Of a stretch of 64,000 nucleotides of DNA, positions 1 to 6,935 are shown in pieces (within the stretch, counting starts at the first letter, position 1; every line of letters starts with the position of its first letter). Position numbers and translations under genes: made by a program. The stretch comes from TMED27 sp041397865 (GTDB lineage Bacteria > Pseudomonadota > Alphaproteobacteria > Micavibrionales > Micavibrionaceae), in contig JAWKVT010000002.1 in NCBI GenBank assembly GCA_041397865.1, positions 593,194 through 657,193 on the forward strand. Reading direction: 5' to 3'. The notes under the pieces were generated by a model. That model made no database searches. It was given only the letters and a program-made list of their open reading frames with translations, and was not told the DNA's origin.

Positions 1-313
1 GCAGGCGGCAGGGAAGATTGCTTTGAACGGAAAGCTCCAAAAAACGGTTGAGAAGCCCGCTGCCTATCCCTTCGCCCCTACAACCGTCTTTAACATTCAG
101 GTGGCCGATCACGATATGTTTGCCCAGATGGTTGTGTTTAAATTTCCCAATGCCGACACCTTCGATGCGCTCGTTATTGACGCACTTGAAGGCAATAATA
201 TCGTCTGTGCGATCACTGAAGCGGGAAAACGCATCGCGAACACTCTGCGGAAGCCACATCAGGGCCGCAATTTCATCAAATTCCCAAGGCTGTGCGAGCT
301 GATATATAAGCAT
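1..313 (-). CDS. GNAT-family N-acetyltransferase (N-terminal part, cut by window edge)
   Basis: The first 104 codons of a minus-strand gene are visible; the 3' end lies outside the window. The translation starts MLIYQLAQPWEFDEIAAL, and residues 79-84 read RGEGIG followed by SGLL, the acetyl-CoA pyrophosphate-binding loop (Q/R-x-x-G-x-G/A) of GNAT enzymes, preceded by a beta strand (HLNVKD) as in motif A. An in-frame TAA lies three codons before the ATG, so the start is well bounded. No Shine-Dalgarno is seen; instead a good promoter ends about 7 nt before the ATG, so the mRNA may be leaderless. The gene follows an XRE regulator on the same strand with a 38-bp gap. The acetyl acceptor is unknown. 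A longer open frame on the plus strand covers the same bases and is judged to be its shadow. Confidence 0.72.
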   Translation of the reverse strand, partial: MLIYQLAQPWEFDEIAALMWLPQSVRDAFSRFSDRTDDIIAFKCVNNERIEGVGIGKFKHNHLGKHIVIGHLNVKDGCRGEGIGSGLLNRFLELSVQSNLPCRL

Positions 314-320
314 ATATGTT

Positions 321-349
321 TATGTAAACTATATAGGTGTGATTGTCAA
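321..349 (-). promoter_or_regulatory. Sigma-70-type promoter for the GNAT gene
   Basis: Reading the minus strand: TTGACA (349-344), a 17-bp spacer, then TACATA (326-321). Only 7 bp separate the -10 box from the ATG at 313, so transcription would begin at or next to the start codon. The -35 overlaps the stop region of the upstream XRE gene, giving the GNAT gene expression independent of its neighbour. Confidence 0.5.
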
Positions 350-351
350 AT

Positions 352-666
352 TTAAGCCAGCATTCCAACGCTGACGCCCAAAACCTCAGCCAAAGATTTC
401 ATCGCGCGCAATGACCCGTCTTTCTTCCCCGTTTCAATTTCGGTGAGATATGGGCGGGAAATCCCGGCGCGGTCGGCCAGATCCTTTTGCGTCAGCCCGC
501 GAAATTTGCGCAAAATCTTCACCGGGCTTTCTTCCCGCGCCGTCAGCGCATCCAAAACTTCATCAGGCAGGTCGTCATTCTTCCCACCACTCACCATATC
601 ACGGTAATCATGTAAGGGAACAAGAACATAAGGTTTACCCTGAATGTGCAAAAGATCATACTTCAT
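352..666 (-). CDS. XRE-type helix-turn-helix regulator, antitoxin-like
   Basis: 104 residues. The C-terminal half (about residues 50-103) is a classic HTH_3/XRE domain: LRKFRGLTQKDLADRAGIS, then RPYLTEIETGKKDGSLRAMKSLAEVLGVS. The N-terminal 25 residues (IQGKPYVLVPLHDYRDMV) resemble the N-terminus of Phd/YefM-like or HigA-like antitoxins, which often begin with such a strand-turn-strand. It lies directly upstream of a GNAT acetyltransferase on the same strand, an arrangement that suggests a regulator of that gene, possibly an antitoxin. The seen facts are the HTH and the linkage; the toxin-antitoxin role is inference. It could equally be a stand-alone repressor. Confidence 0.8.
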   Translation of the reverse strand: MKYDLLHIQGKPYVLVPLHDYRDMVSGGKNDDLPDEVLDALTAREESPVKILRKFRGLTQKDLADRAGISRPYLTEIETGKKDGSLRAMKSLAEVLGVSVGMLA

Positions 667-701
667 GAATCAGATGATACAGGCCCGCAGCGACATTGTC
701 A

Positions 702-1748
702 TTAAAACCTTGTAGAAAGCGTCATCGCGCCAAAAACGCTTCTGCCGTCTTGCCCGTCAAATTCTTTGGAGCGGGCATTGAGGGAATAAGACAGGCGGTA
801 ATCGCCAATGGTGAAGGCAACGCCCGCCGTGGCATCGCCCACCAGCGGTTTTTTATCCACGCTATGGCTGTCGGAAAATGTGTTGCCATCCAGAAAAATA
901 TTTCGCGCAACCGCTCGTCCATCAAGCCCCGCAAACATATACCAGCTCCACCCCTGATCGGGTGTTTCAAAGTATCCGCTGCCGGGCATCGCCGGGCGCA
1001 CACGCGGCGGCGTATCCTGAAAACGGTCCTGATAGGGACCAAAGGTAAAACTCAGCCCCGCCCCGGCATAGGTGTAAACATTGCCGAGCGAAACATTTAC
1101 ATTCGGCTCCACCCCGAAATGAAAATCCCCGATGGTTTTGCTCAGAGCCACCGGCCAGCGCCGCTGCCCAGAAAGGATCAGCCCCGGCTCAAAATTAAGC
1201 TGGTTCTCCCATCCTTTCGGTGTCGGCGAATCTGTAACATGTTTATGAATGAATTTTTGCGCCTGTTCGCCCAGTGCTTCGGGGCCGACAACGCCAAGGG
1301 TTAGCTCCAGCTCGTCAATATGGTTGTTTTCAAATGTGGACAGGCCGACAGAACCGTAAAGAAACGCCGCCCATGGCCGGTCGCTGTCCTGATTGGCGCG
1401 CAGGCGGATATTCTCAGGCGTATAGATATTCTGCCCCAACGTAAAAAATGTGCTGGTCGTGGCGTTCAAGTCGAATGTTGGAACGGCGTCCGCCATCTCG
1501 TCAAGCATGTCCGGCACAGGCGTATTGACGTTAAACCACGTAAGACGCACCCCGCTAGTATAAAACTGATCCGTCCCTCCGCCAATAGAATCATTTTCAA
1601 CCGACAGGCTGACAAAGTTTTTATCCTCGGAGTTTTTCATCCGCGCCGCCACCTCTTCTTCAACGGAAGAGGTCTGCGCTGCCGCCGCGCCAAACATGGA
1701 AAACCATGCAGCGAAGAAGATTAACTGTTTTGCTGTCGCACGTATCAT
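702..1748 (-). CDS. LpxR-like outer-membrane lipid A deacylase (DUF2219)
   Basis: 348 residues from the ATG at 1748, which gives a clean signal peptide (MIRATAKQLIFFAAWF... cut near AAAAQ, residue 24). The mature N-terminus carries VSLSVENDSIGGGTDQFYTSG (about residues 46-66), the signature of the LpxR family, in which the Asn-Asp pair and nearby Thr/Asp are catalytic or calcium-binding. A second family block with a His-rich helix (FIHKHV) and GWENQL follows. It ends in Phe (TLSTRF), as is usual for beta-barrel proteins. LpxR removes the 3'-acyloxyacyl chain of lipid A in a calcium-dependent way. The exact substrate here is inferred. A longer reading frame upstream would run through the divergent esterase start and is not used. 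Confidence 0.82.
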   Translation of the reverse strand: MIRATAKQLIFFAAWFSMFGAAAAQTSSVEEEVAARMKNSEDKNFVSLSVENDSIGGGTDQFYTSGVRLTWFNVNTPVPDMLDEMADAVPTFDLNATTSTFFTLGQNIYTPENIRLRANQDSDRPWAAFLYGSVGLSTFENNHIDELELTLGVVGPEALGEQAQKFIHKHVTDSPTPKGWENQLNFEPGLILSGQRRWPVALSKTIGDFHFGVEPNVNVSLGNVYTYAGAGLSFTFGPYQDRFQDTPPRVRPAMPGSGYFETPDQGWSWYMFAGLDGRAVARNIFLDGNTFSDSHSVDKKPLVGDATAGVAFTIGDYRLSYSLNARSKEFDGQDGRSVFGAMTLSTRF

Positions 1749-1763
1749 GATAGAGCCTATAGC

Positions 1764-2411
1764 ATGATTGAAGGGCAAATAGATAACATTTATGAGCAGG
1801 GGCCGGAAAACCCGCAGAGTTTGGTCATCCTGCTCCACGGGCTGGGGTCAAACGGGCAGGACCTCATTTCGCTGGCACCCTACTGGGCCAAGGCGCTGCC
1901 CGAAACGCTCTTCATTTCTCCCGATGCGCCCTTTGCCTGTGATATGGTCCCGCCGGGCTATCCAAATTCCTATCAATGGTTTTCATTGCAGGATCGTGAC
2001 CCGGATAAAATTTTAGCGGGCGTCAAAACCGCCGCGCCGATTTTGGATGAATTTATCACCCGGCAAATCGAGAAATATAATGTGTCGGCGCAGAAGGTCG
2101 CCCTTGTTGGTTTTTCACAAGGCACGATGATGAGCCTGTATGTCGGTACGCATTACAAAGAGCCGCTCGCCGGTATCATGGGGTTCTCCGGCGCAATGGT
2201 CAGCGCCCCCGGCCCGAACAAAATTCCCGTCCGCCTCATCCACGGCGAGGCTGATGATGTTGTCCCGGTAGAGGCATATCACCATGCGCGCGAAATTTTA
2301 CAGCGCGAAGGTTTCGAAGTCACGGGCCACACCACTCCAAACCTGCCCCATTCTATTGATGAAAAAGGCATAGAGTCTGCTAGCGGTTTTCTCTACCTTG
2401 TACTTTCATAA
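1764..2411 (+). CDS. Phospholipase/carboxylesterase family alpha/beta hydrolase
   Basis: 215 residues, a full-length member of the Abhydrolase_2 (carboxylesterase/acyl-protein thioesterase) family. The oxyanion-hole region LLHGLGSNGQD is at 23-33, the nucleophile elbow GFSQG has Ser118, the acid lies in GEADD (Asp164/165) and His196 is in PNLPHS. No signal peptide is visible, so it is probably cytoplasmic. The likely reaction is hydrolysis of short acyl esters or lysophospholipids. The gene is divergent from the LpxR gene with only 15 bp between start codons, so its promoter must lie inside that neighbour or its true start is later. Confidence 0.85.
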   Translation: MIEGQIDNIYEQGPENPQSLVILLHGLGSNGQDLISLAPYWAKALPETLFISPDAPFACDMVPPGYPNSYQWFSLQDRDPDKILAGVKTAAPILDEFITRQIEKYNVSAQKVALVGFSQGTMMSLYVGTHYKEPLAGIMGFSGAMVSAPGPNKIPVRLIHGEADDVVPVEAYHHAREILQREGFEVTGHTTPNLPHSIDEKGIESASGFLYLVLS

Positions 2412-2739
2412 ACTTATTGATTTTAGAGTCTTATGAGAGGTTTCTCAGAAAAAGATTCAAAAAAAATGCGCTGCGCTGCAATGTAAAAAACTGCGCTTTG
2501 AACACCGCCGTATAACGTCCTGATAATATTTAAAATAGCACCGCAGCATAAAAATAATGCAATGCGGAAATTGATGTGATGCAGCATAAAGCCCGCGGAT
2601 TTCCTTAGGTGGAGGGCAAATTTATGGTATAATGAAGGTATCAGATACGCGAGGTCTGACCGACTCTGCCCAGACAGAGTTCATATTTTTTATCAGGCCT
2701 CCAGCCGTGGTCAACGGAAGATGAAAGGAGTGTGGTCTG
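2412..2739. other. Intergenic stretch with a promoter but no gene seen
   Basis: No convincing coding frame. The first 170 bases are AT-rich with several short GC-containing repeats of the type gctgcgctgc/gcagc. The right part holds an extended -10 promoter (2625-2633) and a small hairpin (CTCTG-CCCAGA-CAGAG) around 2663-2679 followed by a short T-rich run in what would be a ~100-nt leader of the HNH gene. Confidence 0.5.
2625..2633 (+). promoter_or_regulatory. Extended -10 promoter for the HNH gene
   Basis: TGG followed by a perfect TATAAT (2628-2633). The -35 position at 17 bp spacing is poor (TTAGGT), as expected where an extended -10 compensates. Transcription would start near 2640, giving a leader of about 100 nt. 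Confidence 0.5.
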
Positions 2740-3321
2740 ATGGAAGCTGCGATGCCTCAGGGGACGCCGTTGGAAAAATGTCCCGCTTTGATACTGAATG
2801 CCGATTACAGGCCTTTGAGCTATTTCCCTTTATCCATTTGGCCTTGGCAGGAAGCTGTTAAGGCCATTTTTAGAGATAGCGTCACAGTGATATCGGAGTA
2901 TGAAAGGATCGTCAGATCACCGAGTTTTGAAATGAAGCTGCCGAGTGTATTGGCGTTAAAAGAATACGTACCGATAGCCAGAAGCCCGGCCTTTACAAGG
3001 TTTAATGTATTCCTGCGCGATAAATGGCAATGCCAGTATTGCAGCAGTAAACATAGGACGCATGAATTGACTTTCGATCATGTGATACCGCGCTCGCGGG
3101 GCGGGCGTACAAATTGGGAGAATATCGTGGCGGCGTGCCAGACATGCAACACAAAAAAAGGCAACGCCATGCCGCATGAAGTGAATATGTATCCGGTCCA
3201 CGAACCTCGGCAGCCCTCGCTGTATGAGCTTCAGGATCAGGGAAGAAGGTTTCCCCCGAACTTTCTGCATAAAAGCTGGGGAGACTTTCTTTACTGGGAT
3301 ACGGAATTGGAAGAATTGTAA
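2740..3321 (+). CDS. HNH endonuclease
   Basis: 193 residues; ATG at 2740 preceded by AAAGGAG at good spacing. The HNH core is complete: zinc-binding CQYC (Cys98/Cys101) and CQTC (Cys133/Cys136), with DHVIPRSRGG (Asp113, His114) and the Asn residues in TNWENIV between. The N-terminal half (NADYRPLSYFPLSIWPWQEA) is typical of a widely conserved small HNH protein of alphaproteobacteria. Not part of a restriction locus here; neighbours are small membrane proteins. The biological target is not known; DNA repair or nicking roles are inference only. Confidence 0.9.
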   Translation: MEAAMPQGTPLEKCPALILNADYRPLSYFPLSIWPWQEAVKAIFRDSVTVISEYERIVRSPSFEMKLPSVLALKEYVPIARSPAFTRFNVFLRDKWQCQYCSSKHRTHELTFDHVIPRSRGGRTNWENIVAACQTCNTKKGNAMPHEVNMYPVHEPRQPSLYELQDQGRRFPPNFLHKSWGDFLYWDTELEEL

Positions 3322-3436
3322 AAACAGGTTTCGGCCTTGCTACGGAGAACGGTTTAGAAATTTAAGCTCCTTTAGCATCGTCGGGAAAGCGCGGGAGAGG
3401 TTTCCGCAAGTAAACGTGCAACGAAAGGAGTATATT

Positions 3437-3790
3437 ATGTTTAATCACCTTACAAATCTTGCACATACACGTTCGATCACAGGTGCGATAGGTTTCTACC
3501 TGTTTCACATTATCCTGCTGGTCGGTTTGTCAACCTTCCTGGGTCACTATTTGGTGACTTTGGGTGTGATTGATGGCGTAGTCGGAAGCTTTTTCGATGG
3601 CGGCTCAATCCATACGATGATTGGCGCGGTCTGGACTCTGGTTCTGGGCAGCACGATCCTCCACGGTAAAAAGTTGACAGGTGACATCATGTCCGTCGTG
3701 ATCATGTTTCTGGGCGTATATCTCGCCTATGAAGTGAACGTGATGCTGGGTATGGTGATCGTGTCTTACCTGACTACATTGGGTAAGTAA
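3437..3790 (+). CDS. Small multi-pass membrane protein, unknown
   Basis: 117 residues starting MFNHLTNLAHTRSITG, with AAAGGAG 6 bp ahead of the ATG. A longer in-frame extension to 3224 overlaps the HNH gene and is not supported. Three to four hydrophobic helices are visible (about residues 19-42, 54-72 and 84-110) with few charges. The N-terminus (IGFYLFHIILLVG) closely resembles that of the 41-residue protein encoded at 4863-4988 (IGFFIFHSALVLG), so the two form a small family on either side of the IS200 element. I do not recognise the family and assign no function. An intrinsic terminator follows 20 bp after the stop. Confidence 0.75.
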   Translation: MFNHLTNLAHTRSITGAIGFYLFHIILLVGLSTFLGHYLVTLGVIDGVVGSFFDGGSIHTMIGAVWTLVLGSTILHGKKLTGDIMSVVIMFLGVYLAYEVNVMLGMVIVSYLTTLGK

Positions 3791-3810
3791 CCTAATAAAT
3801 ATTGAGAAGA

Positions 3811-3840
3811 GCCGGGGTGGCGAATGCGCCCCGGCTTTTT
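3811..3840 (+). terminator. Intrinsic terminator after the small membrane protein
   Basis: GCCGGGG, a short loop, CCCCGGC, then TTTTT. A strong stem directly followed by a T run on the plus strand. Confidence 0.85.
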
Positions 3841-4201
3841 ATTTTATGACAATGTCGTTTGTTTGGCTGTTGTTTTGTAAAATTTTTTGAGTTCTAGCCA
3901 CCAATGTTCGCATGTCAAGCATATCAACAAATTCATTCGCTATTCGGGGATCTTCGCGTAACTGCGCGATAATGGCGTCAAATAATTTTTGGGGATCGTC
4001 AGGGCTGCCGGGAGCCGGGTCGTTCATGGCAATTGCAACCCACTCTTGGGCAGCATCCAAATGCGAATATCTTGCCTGCGTACGAATTTCACGCAAATAA
4101 GCGGATTTAACCGGCCCCTGATTCTGTTCGGATGTCTGTGAATCAATCCATCGCTCTACATCGCGAAAAGAGGCGAATAGCTGCTTTTTTAATGTCCCCA
4201 T
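3839..4201 (-). CDS. Hypothetical protein, possibly 5'-truncated by the IS200 element
   Basis: 120 residues, mostly helical and charged (DVERWIDSQTSEQN..., AIIAQLREDPRIANEFVDMLDMRTLV). No known domain recognised. The start codon at 4201 lies only about 20 bp from the left-end hairpin of the IS200-like element, no Shine-Dalgarno precedes it, and an in-frame TAA lies three codons upstream inside what is probably insertion sequence. The original promoter and first codons may therefore have been displaced. Its 3' end touches the terminator of the converging gene. Confidence 0.5.
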   Translation of the reverse strand: MGTLKKQLFASFRDVERWIDSQTSEQNQGPVKSAYLREIRTQARYSHLDAAQEWVAIAMNDPAPGSPDDPQKLFDAIIAQLREDPRIANEFVDMLDMRTLVARTQKILQNNSQTNDIVIK

Positions 4202-4204
4202 CGG

Positions 4205-4728
4205 GGATGGTTAAAATCCCTCGCCTTCAGGCGAAGAGAAGTTTATACCTGTCGCTATGCGACGTTATACGATAGGCAGCCACACGAAGACGGATTTAAA
4301 AGTGCACCTGATCTGGGTTCCAAAGTACCGGAAGAGGGTGATGACAGGCGAGGTGGCGGTGCGCACCAGAGATGTTCTGCGCCAGATAGCCATGGAGCAC
4401 GAGCTTGAGATTATAACCGGGAAGGTCGCGAGCGATCATGTGCACATGTTTATTGGCTATCGTCCGACGCAGAATATAAGTCAGATCGTGCAATGGCTCA
4501 AAGGCATAAGCTCGCGGATTTTACTCTCTGAGTTTGCGCATTTGCGCAAGCAGTTCTGGGGCAGACATTTCTGGGCGCGTGGGTACTGCGCTATCAGTTC
4601 CGGAAATATCACAGATGAGATGATCCAGAAATATATCGAGGAACAAGAAGGGGAGCCGGTAGAGGACAGTCGATTTACAATCGACCCCTAACTAACCCCT
4701 CGCCTTATAGGCGAGGGTTGTTCAGTGA
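4205..4728 (+). mobile_element. IS200/IS605-family element, tnpA only
   Basis: A single Y1 transposase gene is bracketed by two subterminal palindromes typical of this family: TCGCC-TTCA-GGCGA at 4221-4234 and a 9-bp stem CCCTCGCCT-TAT-AGGCGAGGG at 4697-4717. The two palindromes share the CTCGCC/GGCGA core. These elements have no inverted terminal repeats and move as single-stranded circles. Exact tips cannot be set without an empty-site comparison, so the boundaries are approximate. There is no tnpB. Confidence 0.75.
4257..4691 (+). CDS. tnpA: IS200/IS605-family transposase TnpA (Y1 HUH)
   Basis: 144 residues, the usual length for TnpA. The HUH motif is DHVHMFI (His61, His63) and the catalytic tyrosine is Tyr126 in QKYIEEQ. 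The N-terminal strand HLIWVPKYRKRV and the block FWGRHFWARGYCAIS are characteristic of the Y1 family. All catalytic residues are present, so the element may still be active. It cuts and joins single-stranded DNA at the hairpin-marked ends. Confidence 0.95.
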   Translation: MRRYTIGSHTKTDLKVHLIWVPKYRKRVMTGEVAVRTRDVLRQIAMEHELEIITGKVASDHVHMFIGYRPTQNISQIVQWLKGISSRILLSEFAHLRKQFWGRHFWARGYCAISSGNITDEMIQKYIEEQEGEPVEDSRFTIDP

Positions 4729-4793
4729 ATTCCAATCCATGAAAATTTTCTATGTTAATTTTAAGGCTATGTAAAGTGAAAATATTAAAACCA

Positions 4794-4822
4794 TTGACAT
4801 TCTGCGGGTTTCCACGCTATGA
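4794..4822 (+). promoter_or_regulatory. Sigma-70 promoter for the 41-residue membrane protein
   Basis: Perfect TTGACA at 4794-4799, a 17-bp spacer, and CTATGA at 4817-4822, a common form in alphaproteobacteria. The expected start (about 4829) precedes the small ORF at 4863 by about 34 nt. Confidence 0.6.
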
Positions 4823-4862
4823 ACGCCCCTTGTATAATTTTTGAGTAAGGGGTTTTCAGGCC

Positions 4863-4988
4863 ATGTTTGACGATTTATTTGATTTTGGAAAAAAGCGCAC
4901 GCTGAAACAATCTATCGGTTTCTTTATTTTCCACTCCGCTTTGGTGCTTGGTGTAATGGCCGGCTTAACCCTTATGGGTGCGTCTTAA
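4863..4988 (+). CDS. 41-residue single-pass membrane protein
   Basis: Translates as MFDDLFDFGKKRTLKQSIG followed by a hydrophobic helix (FFIFHSALVLGVMAGLTLMG) and ends GAS. A basic segment (KKRTLK) precedes the helix, predicting a cytoplasmic N-terminus. It has its own promoter at 4794 and an upstream AAGGGG. The same pattern (basic/Thr segment, SIGFF-FH-LxxG) opens the 117-residue membrane protein at 3437, suggesting common ancestry. The last 24 bases overlap the 3' end of dsbB on the other strand. Function unknown. Confidence 0.65.
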   Translation: MFDDLFDFGKKRTLKQSIGFFIFHSALVLGVMAGLTLMGAS

Positions 4989-5492
4989 GAGATAAACGCT
5001 GAGCGCGCAAACAACAGCAAGGCCGAAGCACAACAATACGTTATAATTCGCCATCGAAAGGCCGAGGATCGGGTCCTGCCACGGAATTTCCGCGCAGTTG
5101 GCCGTGGGTGCGCTGAGAATATTTTCTAAAATACTTTGCGGCTCATCCCTGAAATGCGGCACTGCGCACCCCTCAACCGCAGATTTCCACCACTTTTGTT
5201 CCACCCCCGTATGGTAAAACGCAATCCCGCTATTGATCAGAAATGTAACCCCGCTCACCCCGATCATCAGACGCGGTAGCGGTGGAAAACGCTTTTTAAG
5301 CGCAAGTCCTGCGGTTCCAAACACAATCACCGCCAGATAGGGAAAGCGCTGGTAAACGCACAGAATGCAAGGCTCCAGCCCCAAAAACACTTCGGACCCC
5401 AACGCCGCCAGCAGGGAGACAACCGAAATAGCCGTAAGGCCCGCCAAAACGGCAACGGGGCGGGAGAGTAATTTGAGGAGCATATTCGTCAT
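4965..5492 (-). CDS. dsbB: Disulfide bond formation protein DsbB
   Basis: 175 residues with four membrane helices. The quinone-coupled active-site pair is CILC (Cys42/Cys45) in GLEPCILCVYQRFPY; the second periplasmic pair is Cys109 (VEGCAVPHF) and Cys133 (TANCAEIPW), all in their usual places. It reoxidises DsbA in the inner membrane by passing electrons to ubiquinone. Its ATG overlaps the TGA of the upstream exoD gene by 4 bp, so the two are cotranscribed. Confidence 0.93.
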   Translation of the reverse strand: MTNMLLKLLSRPVAVLAGLTAISVVSLLAALGSEVFLGLEPCILCVYQRFPYLAVIVFGTAGLALKKRFPPLPRLMIGVSGVTFLINSGIAFYHTGVEQKWWKSAVEGCAVPHFRDEPQSILENILSAPTANCAEIPWQDPILGLSMANYNVLLCFGLAVVCALSVYLLRRTHKG

Positions 5493-6115
5493 AAGAAAGA
5501 CTTGATCGTTTCTTTAACAACGTCAAGTCCCTCTGTGCCAAGAAAAACCAGAACATACACAATCATACTCACCCATGCCAGCCCCAGTAAAGCGCCGCCC
5601 AACACGGCCAGCCCATCGCGCATAATCACCCCCAGCGCCATAAGCGCAATGCCCATCGCCGGAACGGTGTTGGTCAGCGGCAGAGGGATGCAGATCGACA
5701 GCGCCATAATCAATCCCGCCACTCCAATGAGGTTTCCAAACGCGCCCTGTGTGATGCCCCCCAGGCGCGGGCGTACGAAGATTTCAATCTTGGTAATAAA
5801 CGGCAGCGCGCCATCCAGCATGGCTTCAAACCGCTCCCGCGAGATAGACTTATATTTCATTTTCTCCGGTATCCATATGGAGTGCCGCCCCATCGCTTGC
5901 TGCGCTGTGAGGAAAACCAGCGGCGCGGCGATAATCAAATTGACCCCAAGACCGGGCAGGGGCAGGGCGGCGGGCAGGGCAAAGATAAACAGCAAAAACC
6001 CGAAACCGCGTTCATGCAGCGCCTCCAGCAGATCAAACGTGCAAACTTTTTCGGCGGGCAACGTGGTACGAAGATCTTTAAGAACCTGAGAGATAGGGCG
6101 CGGTGTTTCAGTCAT
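5489..6115 (-). CDS. exoD: ExoD-family exopolysaccharide synthesis membrane protein
   Basis: 208 residues from the ATG at 6115 (MTETPRPISQVLKDL). The N-terminal block (LLEALHERGFGFLLFIFALPAALPLPG) and GRHSIWIPEKM are the family signature, followed by four hydrophobic helices. ExoD affects exopolysaccharide production and alkaline tolerance in rhizobia; its biochemical activity is not established. The stop overlaps the dsbB start. A longer frame upstream to 6244 lacks family similarity. Confidence 0.88.
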   Translation of the reverse strand: MTETPRPISQVLKDLRTTLPAEKVCTFDLLEALHERGFGFLLFIFALPAALPLPGLGVNLIIAAPLVFLTAQQAMGRHSIWIPEKMKYKSISRERFEAMLDGALPFITKIEIFVRPRLGGITQGAFGNLIGVAGLIMALSICIPLPLTNTVPAMGIALMALGVIMRDGLAVLGGALLGLAWVSMIVYVLVFLGTEGLDVVKETIKSFL

Positions 6116-6225
6116 GAAAAACACATTAGCAGACCCCGCACCGCAGGCAAAGCAGGCAAAATTGTTATCCGCACCCGCGCATGTTAAGATGCTTAAATAA
6201 GCGGCATATTTTAAAAAGGGACATA

Positions 6226-6747
6226 ATGATGAGCAAAAGAACATTGGCGTTAGTAACCATGATGATGGTGTGTTTCACATTCGGCAGCCAGTTCTCACCC
6301 GCACAGGCGCAGTTCGTTAATAAGCCGCGCAACACAACAAATAAAACCGCCAGCAATACCGCCCTCGAACATGCAAAGCGCGTAGCAACGGCATGCACCC
6401 CCGGTAAGTGGGAAAGCCAGCCCTGTTTAAAGGCCGTATCGGAAAACAACCTTGTCATGCTCGCCAATTACGGTGAAGCGCTCCAGAAGCATAAGAAAAA
6501 CGAGAGCTGGGAATTGCTTAAGGACAATTGCGCAGCCTCCACTGCGGCAACCAAAGGTGAGTACCCCGCCTATGCGATGCGCAGCGCCTTTGTCGAATGC
6601 GCCAATATCATCTACGATATTACCGAAAGCACCCGCATGGTGCCGGACCAGTCGCAATACCAACTGCTCGTCGGCGCAGTGCAATGCCTCGATAAAACCG
6701 TGGCTTGCAACGGCATAGAAAAGGGCCTGACGCGGTATAAAAAATAA
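6226..6747 (+). CDS. Small secreted protein, unknown
   Basis: About 173 residues starting MMSKRTLALVTMMMVCFTFG with a Sec signal peptide probably cut after AQA (about residue 28). AAAAGGGA precedes the ATG. The mature protein has several cysteines (ATACTPGKW, SQPCLKAV, DNCAAS, VECANI, VQCLDK, VACNG), consistent with disulfides in the periplasm and with dsbB nearby. No known domain recognised. Divergent from exoD. Confidence 0.7.
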   Translation: MMSKRTLALVTMMMVCFTFGSQFSPAQAQFVNKPRNTTNKTASNTALEHAKRVATACTPGKWESQPCLKAVSENNLVMLANYGEALQKHKKNESWELLKDNCAASTAATKGEYPAYAMRSAFVECANIIYDITESTRMVPDQSQYQLLVGAVQCLDKTVACNGIEKGLTRYKK

Positions 6748-6935
6748 GCAAAAACAGTGGCTTAAAAGCAAAAACTGAAGCGTCCCGCCTTTTGCTCATG
6801 TGAGCCGCTGTCAGCAAGGCTTTTCGAAGAAAAGTCCCACCCGCCTTTTTTTGCTATTTTGTATTTACATATGTTAAGATAAGGGGTGTGTAAAAGGCCG
6901 CACAAACGACGGCCATATTGAACGAGGGTGTAAAG

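Noticed and set aside
23..355. Plus-strand frame of 110 codons at the window start
   Set aside because: It is antisense to a minus-strand frame with a clear GNAT acetyl-CoA loop (RGEGIG) and its own promoter; the plus-strand translation has no recognisable features.
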